A stretch of DNA of 9,770 bases, taken from Candidatus Cloacimonadota bacterium. GTDB taxonomy: Bacteria > Cloacimonadota > Cloacimonadia > Cloacimonadales > TCS61. The number at the start of each line of letters is the position of its first letter. Position 1 is the stretch's first letter. The stretch spans positions 1-9,770 of the forward strand of contig DAOVQH010000070.1 in NCBI GenBank assembly GCA_030628755.1, given 5' to 3'. The position numbers were made by a program, and so were the translations under genes. Under the pieces are notes generated by a model. It was given only the letters and a program-made list of their open reading frames with translations. It was not told where the DNA came from and ran no database searches. Shown in pieces: positions 6,784 to 9,770 of this stretch.

Positions 6784-6874
6784 TCTCCCTGAGGGAATCA
6801 TCTTGCTTTTCTCATGAAGAATCTGGCTGGCGAATATTCCAAATTGTTGACATAGACTATTCCAAGTTAAACAT

Positions 6875-6898
6875 AAAAAAAACACGCCATAGGCGTGT
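6875..6898 (-). terminator. Intrinsic terminator for minus-strand transcription
   Basis: Read on the minus strand, ACACGCC-TAT-GGCGTGT is a perfect 7-base GC-rich stem whose last base runs into eight consecutive T. It is the first clear minus-strand stem plus T-tract after the epimerase gene, about 325 bases past its stop, and would end the nucleotide-sugar operon after reading through the repeat block. The nearby hairpin at 6952-6968 has a similar CGCC/GGCG stem without a T-tract. Confidence 0.65.
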
Positions 6899-6931
6899 GA
6901 GATACGGTGTGTTACCAACAGTCTTTTCTCC

Positions 6932-7009
6932 ACTGGTTCGGGTTTCCGTCAAATCGCCAAAGGCGATTAAAAGCCGGACAATGTGTAACTGGAACTATGT
7001 GTTTTCTTT
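6932..7009 (+). repeat. Three-hairpin element, copy C: left part, interrupted
   Basis: ACTGGTTCGGGTTT (6932-6945) and TGTAACTGGAACTATGTG (6984-7001) match the two arms of the left hairpin in copies A and B. Here they are separated by about 38 extra bases (6946-6983) that contain the perfect hairpin AATCGCC-AAA-GGCGATT (6952-6968). The rest of the element is missing. It looks like an old copy invaded by another small palindrome. Confidence 0.55.
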
Positions 7010-7014
7010 CTACC

Positions 7015-7145
7015 CGCTGGTTCGGGTTTATAACTCGAACCATACGTTTTTTTAAAATCTCTCATATCTATTTTTATTAATCAACTTAGAAAGTTGAACA
7101 AAAGACTTGGTTCAATTTACCCCGATGAATATCGGGGAACCAGCG
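7015..7145 (+). repeat. Three-hairpin interspersed element, copy A
   Basis: 131 bases with terminal inverted repeats CGCTGGTTC (7015-7023) and GAACCAGCG (7137-7145). Inside are a left hairpin with arms TGGTTCGGGTT and AACTCGAACCA (7018-7042, one G-T pair), a middle hairpin TCAACTT/AAGTTGA (7081-7097), and a right structure in which TGGTTC pairs with GAACCA around CCCCGAT-GAAT-ATCGGGG (7120-7137). It has no coding capacity. The layout repeats in copy B, about 1.6 kb away. The left hairpin is followed by seven T (7045-7051) and might also terminate plus-strand transcription. Confidence 0.72.
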
Positions 7146-7182
7146 AAAGAAAGACTTTTCAGAGGGAAATATAAAAAATGAA

Positions 7183-7220
7183 TGGTTCAGTTAGCCCCGA
7201 TGAATATCGGGGAACCAGCG
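7183..7220 (+). repeat. Three-hairpin element, extra right end (A2)
   Basis: Repeats the right-hand 38 bases of copy A (7108-7145) with three mismatches by hand alignment, including the CCCCGAT-GAAT-ATCGGGG hairpin and the GAACCAGCG end, offset by exactly 75 bases. GTAG follows (7220-7223) and then the epimerase stop codon (7224-7226, minus), so the element abuts the gene end. It suggests local duplication or a partial nested copy. Confidence 0.75.
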
Positions 7221-7223
7221 TAG

Positions 7224-8174
7224 TTAATTACACTTTATCCACTCAACAAATTTAGCTACACCTTCTTCAAAATCTGTTTGAGGATTGTATCCCAGTATTT
7301 TCCTGCTTTTAGAGATATCAGCATAGGTTCTTTCTACATCACCGGGCTGCAAAGGTAGTAGCTCCTTCTTTGCTTTTATTCCAAGCGCTTTTTCCAGAGT
7401 TTCTATCATTCTGTTTAGAGATATAGTCTGTGATTCTCCCAGGTTAAATATCTCGTAGTGATAACCTGTTTGTACAAACTCGATTGCTTTCAGAATACCA
7501 TCGATAATATCGTCGATATAGGTGTAATCACGCTGAGTGGTGCCATCACCATAAACGGGTATAGCCTTTCCATTCAGCATCAAACGTGCAAATTTATGAA
7601 TGGCAAGGTCAGGTCTCTGGCGAGGTCCGTACACGGTAAATAACCTCAGGCAGAGGATGGAAATCTTGTACAGGTGATGATAGGTGTGGCAGATAAGTTC
7701 CCCTGCTTTTTTGGTGAAAGCATAAGGAGAAATTGGATTATCTACATTGTCAACCTCAGAGAAAGGAACTTTTTTATTATTTCCGTAAACCGAAGAAGAT
7801 GAAGCAAAAATAAAATTTCTGATACCGTGCTTCTTACACTGTTCAAGCAGGTTCACCGTTCCATTGATATTTACTTCTGTATAGAGTTTAGGATCGGCAA
7901 TAGAGGGTCTTACTCCTGCCATTGCTGCCAGGTGGATAATAAGGTCGAATTTATTTTCAGAAAATATTGATTCCAAACTCTTATCATCCCGGATATCAGT
8001 TTCAAATAAGAAAAAATTATCATTCGTCTGCAGAGTTTTTATATTGTTCCATTTAATCCCGGGATCATAAAAATCGCAGAAGTTATCAAGTCCAAATACA
8101 TTGTGTTCACCAACCAGATTCTCACAGAGATGAGAGCCGATAAACCCCGAACAACCTGTTATTAATATATGCAT
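7224..8174 (-). CDS. UDP-glucuronate 4-epimerase-like NAD-dependent epimerase
   Basis: A 316-residue extended short-chain dehydrogenase/epimerase. Seen: the NAD-binding glycine motif TGCSGFIGSH (6-15), Asp30 at the end of strand 2 in GLDNF, the D60IRD segment, HLAAMAGVRPS (81-91), the serine active-site stretch ASSSSVYG (124-131), and catalytic Tyr151 and Lys155 in SPYAFTKKAGE. LRLFTVYGPRQRPDLAI (177-192) and LQPGDVERTYADI (275-287) are the signatures of UDP-glucuronate 4-epimerases, which make UDP-galacturonate. The upstream dehydrogenase makes that substrate, supporting the call; a UDP-glucose 4-epimerase or dehydratase is less likely. GGGAG (8187-8183) lies 8 bases before the ATG. The product would feed capsule, lipopolysaccharide or exopolysaccharide synthesis. 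The stop is followed directly by the repeat block. Confidence 0.88.
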   Translation of the reverse strand: MHILITGCSGFIGSHLCENLVGEHNVFGLDNFCDFYDPGIKWNNIKTLQTNDNFFLFETDIRDDKSLESIFSENKFDLIIHLAAMAGVRPSIADPKLYTEVNINGTVNLLEQCKKHGIRNFIFASSSSVYGNNKKVPFSEVDNVDNPISPYAFTKKAGELICHTYHHLYKISILCLRLFTVYGPRQRPDLAIHKFARLMLNGKAIPVYGDGTTQRDYTYIDDIIDGILKAIEFVQTGYHYEIFNLGESQTISLNRMIETLEKALGIKAKKELLPLQPGDVERTYADISKSRKILGYNPQTDFEEGVAKFVEWIKCN

Positions 8175-8201
8175 ATGTTATACTCCCATTAATCTCTTTT
8201 C

Positions 8202-8498
8202 CTAATTATCATCTTCTCGACCAGTGGAATAAGAATTGAGCAGTTTAAAATAATTATTTAATCTCTTCTTAATAAACATAGATCCGTAATATGTCTTAAA
8301 ATAGTTCTCTCTCTTGAGTGCATCTTTTTTATTTAAACATGCTTCAAAATAAATTAGTCTTAATGGTCTTCGATATTTTGTAGATTGAACTTCACCATTA
8401 TTGTGTTGCTCAATTCTTAATTTTAGATTTTTCGTAAATCCATAATACAAATTATTATCTTTTTCGCTTATTAATATATATGTGTAAAAATAATTCAT
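8202..8498 (-). CDS. Small GIY-YIG nuclease family protein
   Basis: A 98-residue single-domain protein of the UPF0213/YhbQ-like GIY-YIG group, often annotated as a UvrC-like nuclease. Visible: YTYIL (5-9, the GIY strand), LYYGFT (17-22, the YIG strand), Arg28 and His32 in LKLRIEQHN, KYRRPLRLIYFEA (41-53), and the metal-binding Glu64 in ALKRENYFK. All expected catalytic positions are present, so it could be an active endonuclease; target and role are unknown. The gene is very AT-rich (34 of 120 bases G/C at 8281-8400, against 30 of 60 at 9001-9060 in the dehydrogenase), pointing to transfer. Its ATG overlaps the stop of a truncated epimerase start (ATGA). Inverted repeats flank the gene, and its last seven codons (TGREDDN) lie largely outside the left repeat. 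Confidence 0.88.
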   Translation of the reverse strand: MNYFYTYILISEKDNNLYYGFTKNLKLRIEQHNNGEVQSTKYRRPLRLIYFEACLNKKDALKRENYFKTYYGSMFIKKRLNNYFKLLNSYSTGREDDN

Positions 8499-8525
8499 TT
8501 TAATAATCTAAAATTATTCCACAGG
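8221..8525. mobile_element. Putative GIY-YIG cassette bounded by inverted repeats
   Basis: CCAGTGGAATAA (8221-8232) and TTATTCCACAGG (8514-8525) are inverted repeats matching at 11 of 12 positions. They enclose 305 bases that are almost entirely the GIY-YIG gene. The right repeat belongs to a palindromic sequence also found in the hairpin string (6503-6521, 6574-6585). The right edge falls in a broken epimerase start and the interior composition is unlike the neighbours. No target-site duplication is evident. Mobility is inferred from these signs alone. Confidence 0.42.
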
Positions 8526-8560
8526 GTAAACCCTGCTGCTCCGGTTATTAGTATGTTCAT
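8495..8560 (-). pseudogene. Remnant start of an epimerase-type Rossmann gene
   Basis: From ATG at 8560 the minus strand reads MNILITGAAGF, the classic first strand and glycine loop of an extended SDR epimerase. At the point where IG should follow, it changes to TLWNNFRLLK and stops at 8497-8495. The break coincides with the palindrome CAGGGTTTACCCTG. No clear ribosome site precedes the ATG. The intact epimerase at 8174 begins with a similar but distinct MHILITGCSGF (24 of 34 bases agree by hand count), so this is more likely a leftover of another epimerase gene than a simple duplication. The remnant stop overlaps the GIY-YIG ATG. Confidence 0.6.
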
Positions 8561-8595
8561 AATTTTAACAAATTAATCAACCACAATTACGAGTT

Positions 8596-8711
8596 GCTGG
8601 TTCGTGTTTGTAACTCGAACCATGTGTTTCTTGAAATTTTCCATTTCCATTTTATATCAACTTTTAAAGTTGATTGAAACTTCAGGTTCAATTAACATAA
8701 TTGAACCAGCG
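8596..8711 (+). repeat. Three-hairpin interspersed element, copy B
   Basis: Same layout as copy A, slightly shorter: left end GCTGGTTCG (8596-8604), right end GAACCAGCG (8703-8711). Left hairpin arms are TGGTTCGTGTT and AACTCGAACCA (8598-8622, one mismatch). The middle hairpin has arms ATCAACTTT and AAAGTTGAT (8656-8674). The right hairpin has perfect 10-base arms GGTTCAATTA and TAATTGAACC around ACA (8685-8707). The right hairpin's inner sequence differs completely from copy A while pairing is kept. GTAG follows the end (8711-8714), as in A2. Confidence 0.74.
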
Positions 8712-8731
8712 TAGTCACATAGTCTCACAGT

Positions 8732-8751
8732 CTCAAAGCGGGAGCTTTGAG
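8732..8751. repeat. Hairpin at the 3' end of the dehydrogenase gene
   Basis: CTCAAAGC and GCTTTGAG form a perfect 8-base stem around GGGA (8740-8743), a GNRA-type tetraloop on the plus strand. The dehydrogenase stop codon (8735-8733, minus) lies inside the stem. ACTATGT-type repeats flank it (minus strand, around 8757 and 8720). No T-tract follows, so it is unlikely to be an intrinsic terminator. Confidence 0.6.
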
Positions 8752-9770
8752 TTACATAGTCTTCCAATCGCATAATAAGAGAACCCGAGTTCTTTCAGCT
8801 CTTTCGGATTATACTGGTTCCTGCCATCGAAGATAACAGGTTTGTTCAGCAGTTCCTTTACTTTCTCAAAATCAGGATAGCGGAACTGATTCCACTCGGT
8901 AATAAGAAGAAGAGCATCAGCTCCTTTCAAAGCGTCGTAATTGCCATGGACATATTTTATCTTCGGATTTTCGCCAAAGACCCTGTTGGCTTCATCCATG
9001 GCTACCGGGTCGTATGCCTGAACGGTTGCTCCTGCTTCAAGAAGACCATTGATAATTGTGATGGAAGGAGCTTCTCTCATATCATCGGTCTTGGGTTTGA
9101 AACTAAGTCCCCAGATAGCAAAGGTGAGCACTGCCAGGTTATCACCAAAATGGCTTTTAACTTTTCTTACAAGAACCGTTTTCTGATCTTCATTTACAGC
9201 TTCCACAGACTGAAGTACACGCACTGCAGTACCTGCTTCCTTAGCCATATGAATAAGGGCTTTTACATCTTTTGGGAAGCAGCTGCCACCATATCCAACA
9301 CCCGGGTAGATGAATCTATAACCGATACGCGAATCAGAACCGATCCCATGACGCACTTCAGACACATCGGCTCCCATTAGTTCGCAGAGGTTTGCTATAT
9401 CGTTCATGAAAGAGATCTTGGTAGCCAGCATGGCATTGGCAGCATATTTGGTCATCTCAGCCGAACGAACCGACATGATGATAAGTTTATCGCGGGTGCG
9501 GCAGAAGGGGGCATAAAGCTCGTGCAATATCTCGGCACATTGCTCACTATCTGTTCCTACTACAACTCTGTCCGGCTTCATGGAATCGTTGACGGCATCG
9601 CCCTCTTTCAGGAATTCCGGGTTGGAAACCACATCAAAAGGATAATCTACACTACGTTCATCGAGGATCTGCTGCATTTCAGCTTTCACCAAGTCTGCAG
9701 TTCCTACGGGTACAGTCGATTTATTGATAACTATTTTATAATCATTCATATATTTGGCAATATCACGAGC
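8733..9770 (-). CDS. ugd: UDP-glucose 6-dehydrogenase, 5' end outside window
   Basis: Oxidises UDP-glucose twice with NAD+ to UDP-glucuronate. The frame is open to the window edge: codons before the Met at 9749 read ARDIAKY, which continues the family sequence, so this Met is internal and the N-terminal Rossmann part lies outside. Numbering from that Met: NKSTVPVGT (9-17), SNPEFLKEG (42-50), KYAANAMLATKISFMNDI (101-118, with Lys111), the catalytic GYGGSCFPKD (152-161) with Cys157, WGLSFKPKTDDMREAPS (213-229), and ITEWNQFR (283-290). The fold is complete up to YYAIGR (325-330); the last eight residues LCNSKLPL are encoded by palindromic repeat DNA. It is the first gene of the pathway that continues with the 4-epimerase downstream. 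Confidence 0.95.
   Translation of the reverse strand, partial: ARDIAKYMNDYKIVINKSTVPVGTADLVKAEMQQILDERSVDYPFDVVSNPEFLKEGDAVNDSMKPDRVVVGTDSEQCAEILHELYAPFCRTRDKLIIMSVRSAEMTKYAANAMLATKISFMNDIANLCELMGADVSEVRHGIGSDSRIGYRFIYPGVGYGGSCFPKDVKALIHMAKEAGTAVRVLQSVEAVNEDQKTVLVRKVKSHFGDNLAVLTFAIWGLSFKPKTDDMREAPSITIINGLLEAGATVQAYDPVAMDEANRVFGENPKIKYVHGNYDALKGADALLLITEWNQFRYPDFEKVKELLNKPVIFDGRNQYNPKELKELGFSYYAIGRLCNSKLPL

Noticed and set aside
6505..6933. A 142-codon minus-strand open frame over the repeat block, with a 65-codon frame overlapping it at 6453-6650
   Set aside because: The translation repeats FNSILCSP / FNGILCSP because it reads the triplicated DNA repeat. It has no ribosome site and no family resemblance, and hairpins run through it.
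7015..7042. tRNA or tRNA-like arm (GGTTCG resembles a T-loop)
   Set aside because: No cloverleaf can be drawn; the motif is one arm of a simple long hairpin repeated at 8598-8622.
6777..7055. A 92-codon plus-strand open frame
   Set aside because: It runs through the terminator hairpin and copies C and A of the three-hairpin element; PLVRV occurs twice only because the DNA repeat does. No ribosome site.
8172..8560. The MNILITGAAGF stub and the intact epimerase start as a target-site duplication made by the GIY-YIG cassette
   Set aside because: Only about 24 of 34 bases agree, mostly where the protein motif forces it, which is too diverged for a recent duplication; two different epimerase genes explain it better.
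8732..8751. Rho-independent terminator for the dehydrogenase gene
   Set aside because: The stem is good but no T-run follows on the minus strand, and the stop codon lies within the stem.
9747..9749. Met at 9749 as the start of the dehydrogenase
   Set aside because: The frame stays open to the window edge, and the preceding codons ARDIAKY fit the family, so the true start is outside the window.

Overview
The window reads as a chromosomal segment of a Gram-negative, probably fermentative bacterium with an outer membrane. It carries a PorV/PorQ-like barrel protein next to a secreted protein with a FlgD-Ig-like C-terminal domain, a butyrate kinase start, and moderately AT-rich DNA. This combination is typical of Cloacimonadota and the wider Bacteroidota/Fibrobacterota neighbourhood. 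The placement is inference from gene content; no rRNA or other phylogenetic marker is present.

Layout. The first 61 bases hold the start of a butyrate kinase gene on the minus strand. It diverges from a tightly packed plus-strand operon at 297-5822: thymidine kinase, YggT-family membrane protein, purine nucleoside phosphorylase, TraR/DksA-like zinc-finger protein, signal peptidase II, a large secreted lamin-tail/OB/FlgD-Ig protein and a PorV/PorQ-like barrel. Several junctions overlap (TAATG, TTGA, ATGA), so the genes are probably translationally coupled. The operon ends at a bidirectional terminator shared with a convergent single-stranded DNA-binding protein gene (ssb, 5862-6215, minus).

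From 6216 to 7223 there is about 1 kb with no convincing gene. Most of it is a mosaic of short perfect hairpins and interspersed repeats. Three copies of a roughly 30-base direct repeat lie at 6597-6783, and copies of a three-hairpin element with CGCTGGTTC/GAACCAGCG ends lie at 6932-7220. Another copy of that element lies at 8596-8711, beside the 3' end of the nucleotide-sugar dehydrogenase gene.

From 7224 to the end, the minus strand carries a nucleotide-sugar pathway: UDP-glucose 6-dehydrogenase (5' end outside the window), then a UDP-glucuronate 4-epimerase-like gene. Together these would take UDP-glucose to UDP-glucuronate and on to UDP-galacturonate for surface polysaccharide. Between them sits a very AT-rich small GIY-YIG nuclease gene. 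It is flanked by 12-base inverted repeats and placed directly after an 11-codon remnant of an epimerase-type Rossmann start. The repeat units around this gene also occur in the hairpin mosaic. The association of a GIY-YIG gene with palindromic repeats is the most interesting part of the window.
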